Positions 33,245 through 45,850 of a stretch of 64,000 nt of DNA are shown here, one piece after another. The stretch's first letter is position 1; the number at the start of each line of letters is the position of its first letter. This stretch comes from Mikania micrantha (Eukaryota; Streptophyta; Magnoliopsida; Asterales; Asteraceae). The notes under the pieces were generated by a model, which saw only the letters and a program-made list of their open reading frames with translations, was not told where the DNA came from and made no database searches. The position numbers and the translations under genes were made by a program. Location: NCBI GenBank assembly GCA_009363875.1, contig CM018682.1:57062031-57126030 (forward strand), read 5' to 3'.

Positions 33245-36200
33245 AGAAAGATCCAGACTCGAAGTGGGTATGTCCTCCACTGCTAAGTTGTCAAACAGAT
33301 TGCTGAAACAGGTCAACTGTCCTTCAGTGGAGGAGCCACTGTTATCATCAGGACTAGTTTCACTTGTCTCAGCATCATGACCCACACAATGCTCGGTAGG
33401 AATGTGATATGTGAACAGCGGATTGTTAAAAGTTTGATGCAATGATGGAGATGTTTGATCTGATTGTGTAGTTTGTTGGTCTATCTGAGAAGTATCCGGA
33501 TCCTGTGGGAGAACATCATTGATTGGTTGGGCTCTTTGGTACATGCCTGGTGGGTCAACACTTAGAAGCTTTGGATCACAAGGAACATAGTCAACTCGGT
33601 AATCCATGTCGTCACTCTTGTAGAAACTGTCATCGGGGCCGACTGTGCCTGGACACTTAGAAGTATTAAATGGCTCAAAGGTAGAATCATATTGGAAAAA
33701 CCAATTTGGACCAGTTCTAGCATCAGTATGATTCATCTCTTGCCAATTGATGTAGTAAGATTCCACAATCTACCTAGTCTTCTTGTTGTGTACTTGATAC
33801 GCATATTTCTCATAAGAGTAGCCCACAAAATACCTTTTGTCTTCTTTATCATCAAACTTGTGATTGGGCATTTGGGCTCTGTGTGGAGTAGAGTTCAAGG
33901 GCAGCCAAATGATTTAAAGTAACCGAATTTCGGTTTCTGATTGAAGAATATTTTTAAAGGGGTCTTTTGGTGGCATTTGTTCAATAAGGCTTGGTTCTGA
34001 ACATAATATGTTGTGGTAACAGCTTCCGCCCAGAAGAAAATTGGCAATTTTTACTCAGAGAGCATGGTTCTGGCAGCCTCGATAAGTGTTCTGTTACGCC
34101 TCTCAGCCACTCTATTTTGCTGAGGTGTTCGAGTTGCACGGTACTGTCGAGCAATCCCTTTTCATCACAAAAGTCAATAAAATTTTGATTTCTACTTTTC
34201 GTCACAAAAGTCATTAATAGTTTGATTTCTGAAATATGTGCTGATCATCTTCACATTTTAGTTTTTCAGATTCTCAATCAAGGTGATAAATTTCTTCAGG
34301 ATCTCGGCTGTTTCATCATTCTTGGCTAGGAAAAAGACCCAAGTGAATATGGAGTAATCATCGGTGATCAGGAGTCAGTATGACTTCTTTCCTATGCTAA
34401 CAAAATTGATGGTCCAAACAGATCCATATGAAGAAGCTGCAGAATGGAAGAAATTGAATTGAACAGTTTGAGCTTGTGGGGTTTCTTTTGTTGCTTTCTT
34501 TTAGCACTAGAGATGCCTTTTTCTATGGTAGAGAAATCTTTTGAAGGAAGCCCAATAACGTGATCTGCCTTTGCCAATGTGTTGAGATTCGTCAAGTTGA
34601 CATGTCCCAACCGATGGTGTTAGAACAAACAATCGGTTTTTGAAGCTTTTGAAACAGATAAGTATTTTCAGTGAATGATTCTCAATTCATGTTGATGATG
34701 TATGCATTGTTGATCCTTGAAGTGCTCATCAGGATCCACTTCTCAGATATGACAAACCCATGCTTTAAAATGAAACACTCCTTGTTTGTGAAGTGTGTAG
34801 AAAAAAATTTACCGCAGATCTGAGAAACTCTCAACAAGATGTGGTTGAGTTCCTCCACATAATACATATCTTCAAAACATAGAGTTCCATTGGTCACCGT
34901 GCCCTTCATACTGATCTTTCTACCTTTGACTCTAGCAAATGATACACATCCTCCATTGAATGGTGTAACTTCATGCAATTGGGAGAAATATCCTGTCATG
35001 TGCTGGGAACAACCACTATCTACACACCAAACATTTTTGAGCTTATTTGGTCATCCTTGCATGAAACACAAACATTTAATGAAACACTAGTACCCAAATC
35101 TTTACAAATTTAGGCACTCTATAGTTATCTTTAAATGGACCAATTGGTATCCAGAATAATTTGGTTTCAAATCTGATTTCCCTTTCCAAGTTGTCTTAGT
35201 TTTAGATGTGGAAATTTTAGTTTTCTTTTGCTGTTGGAGACCATTTTGATTTTTTCTTATCTTGTTGGATCAGGCAGGGTGATGATTTTGAGCTTTCTTT
35301 TGCTGTTTCACCTTAGGGTTGGAGGATTTCTCAATCCTCTTTGGCTTACTGATTGGTTTAGCCTTAGGTGTGACCTTTTATTTCTTCCCATTGAAGAACT
35401 CAGTAGGTTAGTGCAGACAGTGTCTGGCAATGTGTCTTGGTTTCCACATGCATAACAACATACCTTCTGATAAAACTCATTCTTGTCAAAAGGTTTCACA
35501 TCACTGGAACAAGGAGCTGAACTTGTAGAGACTTGTTCCAATGACACATTTGGAACATAAGGTTCACAGTTAGCATTCAATTTTGAATGTGTCTGTTTGG
35601 TGATTGTGGAATGAAGTTTGTTTTCATTTTCTTATGAAGAAGCAACATTTTTTTTCAAGACACACTTGTTTTTAACATTATCATCAATTTGACAAACTTA
35701 GTCTTAAAATTTTGAACCATTTCATTAGGTTTAAAACTGATAGTTTCAAATTTGCCAACATAGTCAATTTTAGGAACTGAAAATTTGCCTTGCATGACAC
35801 AAGAAAACAATATTTGCTCTTCCTAGCACTTTTTTCTGCTTTCTCATCAAACTGATCTGGAATACATATTTTTTCTGCACAAACCTCGAAATCATCAGAA
35901 CAGTTCATATCTGTTAAGTTAGGATCAATTGTGAGAGAAATTGATTTGTTAGAACCAGTTGAGAATTCATGCCCAAGATCTGATTTTGAAATCAAGTCAT
36001 CAACATATTTGTTGATTCTTGGCATGCTTGAGTAATTATGGTTAAAAGGAGGTTCAACCTCACTGTAACCAAGTCCATTTACCCTTTTTCCCCGAAACCA
36101 AGCATCGATCATGCCAGCAACCAGATTTCTTTAGTAATCATACTTTTCAACTCTGATTTTAGTTTTAGACAATTCAGTTTTAACTTGATTCAACTATAAG

Positions 36201-36387
36201 GTAATCTCATTGATTCTTCTCATGGCATCTCGATAGTTAGATTCCTTATCACTTAAAAGTTCTTTTAATTTTGAAATTTCACGTCTCTTAGCATCAAGTT
36301 TCCTTATAAAAGTTTTTTTGCTTTTAAGAAACTCTGAGTTAAAGTATTTTACTTTTGTTGCTTCTTTGATCAATGCCTCATTATGTG
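33245..36387 (-). pseudogene. Sirevirus gag-pol: gag end, PR, IN (S3)
   Basis: Begins right after the LTR without PBS or gag start. Gag C-terminal coiled coil (FNSEFLKSKK...KLKELLSD), GYSEVEPPFNHNYSS, and a CCHC knuckle at about 35430-35470 broken by a 1-base loss (CYACGNQ then HIARHC in another frame). Protease VDSGCSQHMTG near 35025 with the DSG triad. Integrase zinc region GWDMSTLRI/GHVNLTNLNTL, core LLHMDLFGP. Linker GPNWFFQYDSTFEP, DYRVDYVPCDP, FDNLAVED. More than ten stops and shifts. RT N-terminal half is absent. It parallels S1 1-550. Confidence 0.8.
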
Positions 36388-36751
36388 TGTAGGTCCCTAG
36401 CTTGTCAAGACTCGAACTTTATCTATAAAATCAGCATCAAATGTCTTCTATAGTTTGCGGAATACATAATAGAAAATAGAAAAATGAATTTCCACTGATA
36501 AAAACGTGAGCTTTACTAGGTAGCTTCAATACGTCTAGAAGCGTTTTACCTCGTGATTCTAACCTAGACTAGTACATTGTACGTCTATATATACTGGTCT
36601 AGGAGTACATGAAATCTATGTACACGAAGTAATAAAGTATACGAAAATACAAAGTACACGAAAATATAGTATACGATATACGCAAGATTTGATCTTTCGC
36701 TTGGTCTGATTGTTGATTTTGTCAGTCTTTGTCATCTGGATGGGCTCTACA
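36388..36751 (-). repeat. Sirevirus LTR (S3), 364 bp
   Basis: TGTAGAGCCC at 36751, GGGACCTACA at 36388. PPT CTAGGGGAGTTT stands at 36752-36762, so it is the 3' LTR of the env-like ORF copy to its right. Gag coding sequence starts immediately at its other end with no PBS. TATA-like GTCTATATATACTGG near 36585-36600. Confidence 0.85.
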
Positions 36752-36772
36752 AACTCCCCTAGACTGATGAAA

Positions 36773-38908
36773 TCAATCAATACAAAGTGTCTTTGTGTGA
36801 GGACCGACCCCTGCATATAGATTGTGAGTAATTGCCAAAGCAAGTACTTTGGTGAATGGATTAGCTTCAGGATCGTATCCACCCACCACAAGAATTGAAT
36901 TGTTGTGCAATACTGTCATGTCAGCCTTTCCAAACTTCAGCAGGTCCATAAGAAAACTCATCGAAGTACCAGAACTAGAAGTCTTTGAGCGTGTCCTCTG
37001 CTACCCTCATGTGAACTGGAACAGATTTCTCGATGTTGGGTGATGGATACTTAGAATACACCCATGGCTCCATTGTAATAGCATCCCGTATATACTTGGA
37101 TGTGAACCTCTTTCCTTTTATCGGCTTCATTGTGGAAAAGTCTTTGTCACATTCTTCCTTCTAAAATTTTGCAAACAGATCTGTCTGGTTGTCTTTGGAG
37201 ATATTCTCAAAAACTGCGTTGTTTATGCTCCTCAGATCAATTTTTGGTAGGGAAGAGAAGTCTTTGGGTTGCTTGAAGTATTATTGTTTTTCGCTAAATC
37301 TCTTCACAAGATAAAACCGCTTATCACTGTCGTACATCCAGCAAACGACCCTTGATCTATCGTTGCGGACAAAAAATTAGTCTCTTTAGCTAGCAGTGAA
37401 TGTAATCTCTGGATTCTCCACATCATCATCTGGGTCAGGAGTAATCCATGTGTACTTTAGGAGCGGGTTTCCATTATATCTTCTTATCGAGCCAACTCTC
37501 AACCAAGTTGTCAAATCTGGTCACCTCCCCTCCTAAAGCATCGACATGCTTGTGCGCATACAAGTAGTTTGTATATGGGTCAGTTGAGATATTCCCGAGC
37601 ACAATTTCTTCTACTTCATCCTCCTTAGATGCTCCTAAGGAGGCACCGGGAAGTTCTTCAAATTCACTCTCCATAATGGCTTCAAAAAGCAAGTCCATAC
37701 TAATATCTTTGAACATATTATTGAGATTTTCATTCTTCATATCTTCGCCAAGCCCTTCAAATTTTAGACCTTCAGGAAGATCATCGAAAAAGTAATCATC
37801 AAATTCATTGGTGGGCTTGCTTGAAGAAGCATTTCCCTTATCACTTCCACCATGATCATCGTCATATCGTTTATCATCCTTCTTTTTAGCTCCATCTTTA
37901 TCATCATCATCATCATTGTCATCATTATCATCTTTATTATCCTTCTTATCCTCTTTAGTTTCATCATCATCTTTTTTTTCTTTGTCCTCATCATCATCAT
38001 CATCCTTTTGCTGCTCATATGACATTGTTCCTTTTAGAGCATCCACTTCCTTTCTCAATTTTGCATTTTCTTCCATAAGGTGATGGATGTCTTTTCTTTG
38101 GCATTTTATATGGTCAACAAAATTCAGCATGCCAGATCTCAGATTGTCAATCAGTAGATATTTTGTAGTTGAATCTTGCTCCAAGGCAAAGACTCTTGCC
38201 TGAAGAAGCTCTAGATCAATCGGTACATATTCTGGCTCATATGATGAGGAAGTTCCCATTGGAGCCTTCCCTTTGTTAGATTTAGCCTTTGGTGGTGAAG
38301 GTGGTTGTGAAATGTGGGTAGGTATCAATGATTTAAGAGGTGATGTTGGCTTTTGTGGTGTTGGTGATGGTGGTGGTGGTGGTGGTGGTGGTGATGGTGG
38401 TGTTCAGATAGGTTTGGTGGAAGAAGTGGTTTGATATGGTTGTTGGGGTGGCTTTTGAAGTTGCTATTGAGGTTGGGTTGTTTGGGCTGGTGGTTGTGAG
38501 GATTGAGCTGGTAGCTATGTGGATTGGGCTGGCGTGGCTTTAGATGTCTTTCGGCTTTTCAAGCGAGGATCCTCAGTCCTCCTTGACAACATTTTGAGTT
38601 GTTTCTTTGGTGTTGGCTCTGATGAAGGAGCATAATATTCATCCTTGTCTTTTGATGAAGGTTTTGAGGCTTTACCTGATGTCTTGCTGCCCCATAAGAT
38701 CTCCCTCTCTCGTTCGTTTTACGGGTATATTTCTCTCTTCTCAAAAATGTATTCTGTTTCAGGATCTGATGAATATGAGTAAGCAACCCTTTCTGATTGT
38801 GTAACAGCTAGTGGCTGATCATCTTCCTTGGAAACAAAAGCAGTGGTGGTGGCATGCTCGGCAATCTTTTCTTACAAGCTGGCGAATAATCTCCAAAATT
38901 TGTGACAC
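36773..38908 (-). pseudogene. Sirevirus env-like ORF, N-terminus missing (S3)
   Basis: C-terminal two thirds of the same protein as at 4131-7050. Linker with LSRRTEDPRLKS (S1 MAKRTRDPRLQK), Pro/Gln-rich stretch, coiled coil YEPEYVPIDLELLQARVFAL (38230), Asp/Lys-rich tract (38000-37860), FFDDLPEGLKFEGLG, NISTDPYTNYLYAHKHVD, then the C-terminal domain in fragments ending KTLCID at 36773. Several stops and shifts after 37474. The N-terminal domain is cut at about 38908 by the start of element C. Confidence 0.8.
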
Positions 38909-38910
38909 CC

Positions 38911-39191
38911 CGTAAATTCCAGGTTAGATTTCATTTTAATTAAATGTTTACTTAATTGGCATTTAAATACCTGGCACTAGAATTAGCTTAATTTAGTATG
39001 ACACGTGGCACGACAGTACAAAGACAGTCACACAACAGGATAATTCGAGTAATTATCGAAAAACCGCGCGCACGTGTCAGAGATCACGAACGTTGATGAA
39101 CGTCATAATAGTTAAGCACAAGAACAGTTCACAAGTCAATTATGATTAATAATTGATTATTAGAGTCCAAACGATGTGAAAACAACGTGTT
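38911..39191 (+). repeat. probable LTR start of element C, no gene
   Basis: TGTGACACCCCG at 38911 has LTR-start character, cuts the Sirevirus ORF exactly here, and is followed by 280 bases without coding sequence before gag. No PBS is visible, so LTR and gag are probably joined by a deletion. Confidence 0.45.
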
Positions 39192-41791
39192 CAGAGCATG
39201 GTCACATCCTCTAACCTGACACAGATCCAACCTACCATCCGACTGGCCCACACACTGACAGATCAAGCCGTGGCCCAAGGGAAATTACCCAAACGAGGTG
39301 AACATCTGAAACCTCAAGAAAGCCACAAACGCAAGTGGGAGCCCAGTCACCACCAGTCTCATTCTTCACACCCGCAACAACAAAGATCTGCACCAGCTAG
39401 AGCCTTTACTGCTACCTAACCCGTGGGCAAAGGGAATGGTGTGTATGAGGGGAAGTACCTTTTGTGCAACCGGTGATCATATCACCACTTTGGGCAATGT
39501 GAGAGGTACCGTTGCCTAAAGTGCGGACGACATGGCCATATGGCCAGGGATTGTAAGACCAAACAGCCAAACAACCCCAACCATAACCAGAACAACAACA
39601 ACCAGAACACTCTAAAGGGGTGTTACGAATGTGGGAAACCGTGCCACATGCAAAGGGATTGCACGCAACTGAAGAAAACAGAAGGAGGTAACAGCCAAGG
39701 GTCATGCATTTGTCATTGGCTCGGGAAAAGCCAAGGATGACCCGAATATCGTTACTGGTACGTTTATTTTAAATAATGTCTATGCAAATATATTATTTGA
39801 TACCAGTGCCGATAGGAGTTTCATATCCAGTGAATTTAGCAAACTACTCGATATTACCCCAACACCACTAGACTATAAGTATACCGTAGAGTTAGCCGAC
39901 GGCAAACTGATTGAGACACAACACGTCTTTCGAGGATGCGTCATGGTTATGGCGGATCGTGAGCTCGAAATCAACCTGATGCCGGTAACTCTCGGGAGCT
40001 TCGATGTGGTCGTTGGAATGGACTGACTATTCGTAAACCTAGCTGAGATTCTGTGCAACGAGAAGATCGTACGAGTTACGTTGCCGAGAAGAGAACAGAT
40101 CTCGATTCAGGGAGAACGGCGGGAGATACCTCTAAACATCATGTCCTGTATGAAGGCGAACAAGTATTTGCAAATGGGACACACCGCCATACTAGCTCTT
40201 ATCACTGAACAACTAAAGAAGGAGAGGATGATCGAGGACATCACTGTAGTCCGCGACTTTCCTGTAGTCTTTCCCGAGGATTTACATGGACTACCACCGA
40301 AACGGCAAATCAAGTTCCAGATAGACCTCACCCCAGGAGCAGCACCAATCGCCAAAGCTCCATACCGACTAGCACCGAAGGAAATGCAGGAGTTGTCTAA
40401 TCAGTTGCAGGATCTGTTAGTCAAAGGATTCATCCGACCAAGCTTCTCGCCATGGGGAGCACTGGTCCTATTTGTTAAAAAGAATGAGAGATCGCTCCGT
40501 ATGTGTATCGACTACAGGGAGCTGAACAAGGTGAGGATCAAGAATCGATACCCGCTACCACGAATAGACGACCTGTTTGACCAGTTACAAGGGTCAAGTT
40601 ACTATTCGAAGATCGATTTGAGATCGAGCTACCATCATCTGAGGATACAGGAAGATGATATTCCAAAGACTGCCTTTAGGACCCGATACAGACACTACGA
40701 ATTTCTGGTCATGCCCTCCGGACTGACCAATGCACCGGTCGTATTCATGGACCTCATGAATCGAGTGTGCAAACCCTATCTTGATAAATTTGTAATAGTG
40801 TTCATTGACGATATCATGATCTACTTTAAGAATCAGGAGGAACATACTGAACACCTAAGGCTTGTCTTGGAATTACTGAAGAACGACCAACTATACGCGA
40901 AGTTTTCCAAATGCGATTTGTGGATTCGCGAAGTCCAGTTCCTTGGACACGTGGTTAACGAGAAGGGAATACATGTAGACCCAGCCAAGCTCGATGCCAT
41001 CAAGAACTGAGAAGCACCGAAAACTCCAACTGAGGTGCGACAATTCCAAGGATTAGTGGGGTACTACCGACGATTTATCAAGGGATTTTCAAAGATTGCA
41101 CAATCACAGACTTCCCTGACACACAAGGACAATCGATTGGGAAGAGAAACAGGAGTCTGCTTTCAATCTATTAAAGCAGAAATTGTGCACTCCACCAATC
41201 CTATCCCTGCCGGAAGGATGTGATGACTTCGTGGTATACTGTGACGCCTCTAAACGAGGACTCGGTTGTGTGTTGATGCAACGCGAGAAGGTCATAGCAT
41301 ACGCATCACGATAATTAAAGGTGGACGAGAAGAACTAGACGACTCATGACCTAGAGTTGGGAGTCGTGGTGTTTACCCTGAAGATTTGGCGACATTACTT
41401 ATACGGCACGAAGTGCACAATCTTTACCGATTATAAGAGCCTACAACACATCTTCGACCAAAAGGGGTTGAACATGAGACAACGAAGATGGGTTGAACTC
41501 ATTGGTGATTTATGATTGCGCCATCAAGTATAACTCGGGCAAGGTGAACGTAGCGGCCGACGCGATAAGCCTGAAGGAATCAACAAAACATGTGCGTGCA
41601 CTACAACTCACGATCCATAATGAACTGCCACAACAGATCAAAAACGCTCAACAGGAAGCTCTAAAAGTCGAAAACCTCATGCACGAATCCTTGCGTGGCA
41701 TGGACAAACAATTAGAGGTAAAAACCAATGGAGCCTACTACTTCATGGATTGGATCTGGATTCCACACTACGGAGGATTTAGAAGCATAGT
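39192..41791 (+). pseudogene. gypsy gag-pol (C): NC, PR, RT, RH
   Basis: Gag end with TIRLAHTLTDQAV, zinc knuckles CLKCGRHGHMARDC (about 39515-39555) and CYECGKPCHMQRDC (39620-39662); protease ILFDTSADRSF, where DTG has become DTS; RT YRLAPKEMQ to FVIVFIDDIMIYF (40790); RT-RH connector; RNase H DFVVYCDAS and IFTDYKSLQHIF; then VAADAISLKES and IWIPHYGGFRSIV. Breaks: several shifts before 39700, TGA at 40024 and 41008 (both Trp positions), a shift near 41125, stops near 41312 and 41336. Best open stretch 40081-41010. Confidence 0.85.
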
Positions 41792-42579
41792 TGTAACATC
41801 TGTGCACGAATTGTTACCGGAACAGTAATTTGCACAATAAAGTGCACAGTAACTCCGGTACACATTATGCGAAACTATGTTGATACTATTTATACTTGAG
41901 GCATAACACTAGACTATTATGCGGTTGTCTGAAATCTGATTTAAAACCTTACGGTTTAACAATCAGAAACAGATCAGACAACACAGAACTAACATATAGA
42001 TACTTGATTTGATGCTAGTATGTATAAACGTATGCGAGGATAAACAGAACAAAACTATAATAGTTGTTGTTACAGAATGCTAAACCAACTAATTATTTGT
42101 ACAGGTGACGATCTGTACAAATAGCTCTGAAAGTTTAACGATCTGAAATGATGATTGAACAGTAGAAAACAAAAGCAGAAAGTGAAACATACGATCGTGT
42201 TCGTACAGTTAGCGCTCTGTACGAAAACGCGCGTAAGTGACGTTTTCTGACGAAACGAAACAAAGACGATTCGAACGATAATAAATATAAGGAAATACAA
42301 TATTTCCTGTTTTACAATTTTGAAACTCATCAGAATTAAGCTAAAAGGAAACTATTTTAATTAAAAAGCGCGTAAAAGTATAAAATGCGCGAACAAATAA
42401 CGAAACGCGTAAAAATAATAAATTACGATAAATAATTCAATAAAATGATATTTGAAACATTTACGAGAAATAACCACCTTCTAAACATTTAAAATAACAT
42501 CTTTTTATTTAAATTACAAAAACACGCGCGTTACGATTCGGAAACGCAACGAAAACACGAACCGAGCAACTGAAATGAA

Positions 42580-42690
42580 CCCGAATACCCTCGGGGTATT
42601 TAAAGCCCAAATGAGGCTTTCATCTCAGTTTTCAGCCTCTCTCTCTCTCTAAAACTCTCTCCTGTTTTCTCTCTCTCTCTAGAAGTTCAA
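42580..42690 (+). promoter_or_regulatory. LTR core promoter (A1)
   Basis: GAACCCGAATACCCTCGGGG precedes TATTTAAAG, and a CTCTCTCT tract follows at 30-80 bases. D (56083-56090, TATATAAG) and B (minus, 9987-9998 and 18462-18470) keep the same context. TATA plus CT-rich start is the usual plant layout, so transcription likely starts near 42630. Confidence 0.6.
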
Positions 42691-44734
42691 GACTTCAAAC
42701 CACCATAACTTGCTCAAATCTCAACGAAATTGGGTGTTCTTGGTGTCCACGTGAAGCTCTCGTCATCCTCTACACGGAAGTACAACTGATCTGAAGTTTT
42801 ACCTAGCCGAATTCGAGGTATGGACCTAGGAATCACATTAATATTAGGGTTTTATGTTGTTTTGATGTACACATACACGCAACCAGTTATTAGACCTCAT
42901 CTTCTAACCCCTCATCAGCTTGAACGATTATTCGAATGTATCAGCAGCAAGGGAATGATCAACCATAGGGTTGAAGTCGCATGAGGGTGACAGACACTTG
43001 CAGGGTTCGTGGAGACAGGTAGGCGAACCTGTGGGCTGGGACGAGGGCCGGCCGAAACCAAATGAGGGTGGCGAACCTGTTTCTTGGCGAACCTTGTATA
43101 GGAGACGAACCCTTGGTTCGTCTAACACCATCAGCCGAACCATATGTGTGTGTCAGTGAACCTTAGTCTAACCTAGGTTGCATGTTATCAGTACGAACCT
43201 CCATGCAAACTCGTGACCAACCGAACCTTTGCACGCCATCATCGAAACTGCTGGTTGTTAGCAAAACCACGCTCCACCTTTGTCGAACCCAGGAGTACAC
43301 TGAACGAACCTTAACGTTCGTTGACCTAGGGATGGCCGAACCTTGCACCTAGCAGCGAACCTTTGGCTCGCCAACCCCCAACACCGAACCTATGTGGCTG
43401 TCATCATACAACCGAACCCTTGATACATGGCTGCGAACCCTTGCCGAACCATGGCCGAACCATACCTCTTAACCTAAAAGGTTCGCTGCCTTGGATGGCC
43501 GAATCAGATTCATTCTCTGCATACAAGCGATTGCCACATAGCCGATCTCCCATAATCAGTTGGGCCGTTTTCTAGGTAGCATGTATTTGGTTCAATTGAC
43601 TAGGCCCAAGATATGTCGGTTAGTCTCGACCCAACTCCTTTCTACGATCCTTTAGTTTGGTTCAAGCATGGTGTGTATGAGGCCCACAATTAATCTCGTC
43701 CCGAACACACAAACATGACCCAATCCCTTAGTTGATCTCAACCCATGATCATGAGTTGGTTTAAATTTACCGGCCCAATACCCATCAAGTCTAATTCGGC
43801 CCAAGGATACACAATGGGCCCAAGGGACTACTTAGGCCCACTCACATGGGATCCACCCACGACCCATGTACTACCCGGCCCATATATTTACGCGGCCTAT
43901 ACACAATTGGGCCCACTAAGACTCATTTGGCCCAAGGAAGCAAATAATGAGAAAACGCCTTAACACAATATTAATGCTCACTTACTTGGGGACTACAACT
44001 TAAATTACAAAAAGGACGATAGTAATTTGAAGATGTTGAATTTTATAAAGTCTCAGATCTCTAAAACAATAGCCAAATGCCAAATGAGGATTTAGACCCA
44101 CAAGTGTTAACCAATTTAGGGCTAACACCTACACGCAAACAATTTATTCGGAACTTATACTTATGAACTACATACAACGTGAAATCAATACAGGATCTTG
44201 AACACAACAAGGAATACTACAACGAGCGCGTGCATTCTAGTTAAGATAAGTCAACCACTGCAAACACAAGGTGAGTTCATTTGTCCATTTTCAAACATAT
44301 TTGTTTTACCTCGGGATTGAGAAGCATGTTATACATTTTAAACAAATAATGAAAGGTTTTAAATAAATGCTTTTATACTTATTCGTGATGCTTAAACTTT
44401 ATGCTTGACGCTTATGACATAAACTTAATGCTTAAACTTTATGCTTGATGCTTATGACATAAACTTGATGCTTAAACTTTATGCTTGATACTTATGCTTA
44501 TAAACTCTATGCTTAAACTACATACCCGATGCTAAGGCTTTGAAAACACTTACACTAAACGCTTAAACTTGATACGCTTGTTTCGAAAACTAAAAACTAT
44601 GAATGGTTATTCTAAATACTAACACTTTATGTAATTATTTTAAAAGAAAAGATTTTACACTTTTAAACTAGATGATTATTTGTTTTACACTTACACTTAA
44701 TTGCTTAAACATAAACTTATAAACTTAAACTTAG

Positions 44735-45235
44735 AAAGACTTGATATACTTGGAATGCTTGAAACACGTGAATGCTTGATATACTTGATATGCTTGGAGA
44801 ACGTGAATGCTTGATATACTTGAAAGACTTAAAACACTTGAATGCTTGATATACTCGAAAGGCTTGAAAACACATGAATACTTGATATACTTGGAATGCT
44901 CAGACAACAGGTTGATTGACCGCCGAGTCTTGACATTGGTCAAGCCATACTAGTCATCAGTGAAACTATGTGAATGCTTTAAACTTGAATGCTTAAGCTA
45001 TAGGACATTGTAAGACAGACCGTTGGCCGCCGAGTCTTGACATTGGTCAAGCCATACTAGTCATCAGTGTTCTTCTTTGTTGGACATCGTAAGACCGACT
45101 GTTGACCGCCGAGTCTTGACATTGTTCAAGCCATACTAGTCATCAGTGCTCTTCATTGTCAGAGTCATGTAAGACAGACTGATTGGCCGCCGAGTCTTGA
45201 CAAGTGGTCAAGCCATACTAGCCATTCAAGTTTCT
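44735..45235 (+). repeat. tandem repeats in LTR A1
   Basis: First GAATGCTTGATATACTTG units of 30-40 bases to about 44890, then four units of about 75-85 bases with GCCGAGTCTTGACATTGGTC and AAGCCATACTAGTCATCAGT. A2 has the same at 50725-51215. A small antisense ORF over the first array is just its translation. Confidence 0.85.
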
Positions 45236-45458
45236 TCTTGATTCTTCCATGGTTATGACAAGTGACTAGAATGATTTGGGTTCTTCTAGCTGACTTTGTG
45301 TCAGCTTGAGGGTTCTCTATCATAACACGTCACGAGTTATGCTTAGGACTATTATGGATGGATGCTGAACTCCTTAGGGTGTTCAGCTGTCCATAATGGT
45401 GCCTCATAAACTTGATACTCAGATGCTACTATGTGCGTGTTGAAGGGTAGGTAAGACG

Positions 45459-45850
45459 CTTAATTATCATTAACAACAATGTCCTATGTGACTTAGTACG
45501 TGGTGGGACGGCGTCTGGGTGGGTTGTAGGCTTCACTCAGGGGTATGCCCTATATATAAGCATACCGAGTTGGATGATACAGGTGGTGTTAATGAGATTA
45601 AGGTTGTAACCTAGGGGATTTGTGAACGCTTTTGGGTTGGTATCATAAACTTATAAACATAATGCTTGAATCAATGTGGAATTGAAAGGTAGGTAAAATG
45701 CTTAATTATCATTAACAACAATGTCATATGTGACTTAGTATGTGGTGGGACGGCGTCTTGGCGGGTTGTAGGTTCGACTCAGGGGTACGCCCTATATATA
45801 AACATACCGAGTTGGATGACACAGGTGTTGTTAATGAGGTTAAGGTTTTA
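45459..45850 (+). repeat. duplicated TATA-containing inverted-repeat module (A1)
   Basis: Two copies (45459-45610, 45700-45850). Each starts CTTAATTATCATTAACA and ends TGTTAATGAGrTTAAGG, an imperfect inverted repeat. Inside is GACGGCGTCTGGGyGGGTTG, and GGTATGC-CCTATATATAA-GCATACC, a hairpin with the TATA box in its loop (second copy slightly changed). A2 has both copies (51439-51590, 51680-51830). D, B and F have related modules. Confidence 0.8.

Larger units (their letters stand above)
25441..38908 (-). mobile_element. scrambled Sirevirus complex (S3 plus S2)
   Basis: Read on the minus strand from 38908 down: env-like ORF, PPT, LTR (S3), then directly gag-pol, then a join near 33245 to family S2 (repeats, env-like ORF, PPT, LTR), then the second half of a reverse transcriptase, spacer, S3 LTR, PBS and leader. 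S3 LTRs thus have internal sequence on both sides, as in tandem copies formed by LTR-LTR recombination. All genes are broken. Confidence 0.65.
38911..41791 (+). mobile_element. Tekay-like gypsy element C, truncated
   Basis: Partial LTR, gag C-terminus, protease, RT, RNase H and the start of the integrase region. At 41791 array A interrupts it after GFRSIV, with ATAGT (41787-41791) as candidate target duplication. The rest of integrase and the 3' LTR must lie right of the window. Protein sequence differs clearly from B and D. Confidence 0.75.

Noticed and set aside
37764..38018. Met/Lys-rich 84-codon ORF
   Set aside because: Alternative frame of the GAT/ATC-rich acidic tract in the S3 env-like ORF.
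42070..42330. 86-codon minus-strand ORF repeated at 48480 and 54460
   Set aside because: All three are the U3 part of array-A LTRs, antisense. Conservation is explained by repeat identity and no protein motif is visible.
44731..44943. 70-codon minus-strand ORF with HSKYIK repeats, again at 50711
   Set aside because: Simple translation of the GATATACTTG tandem repeats.
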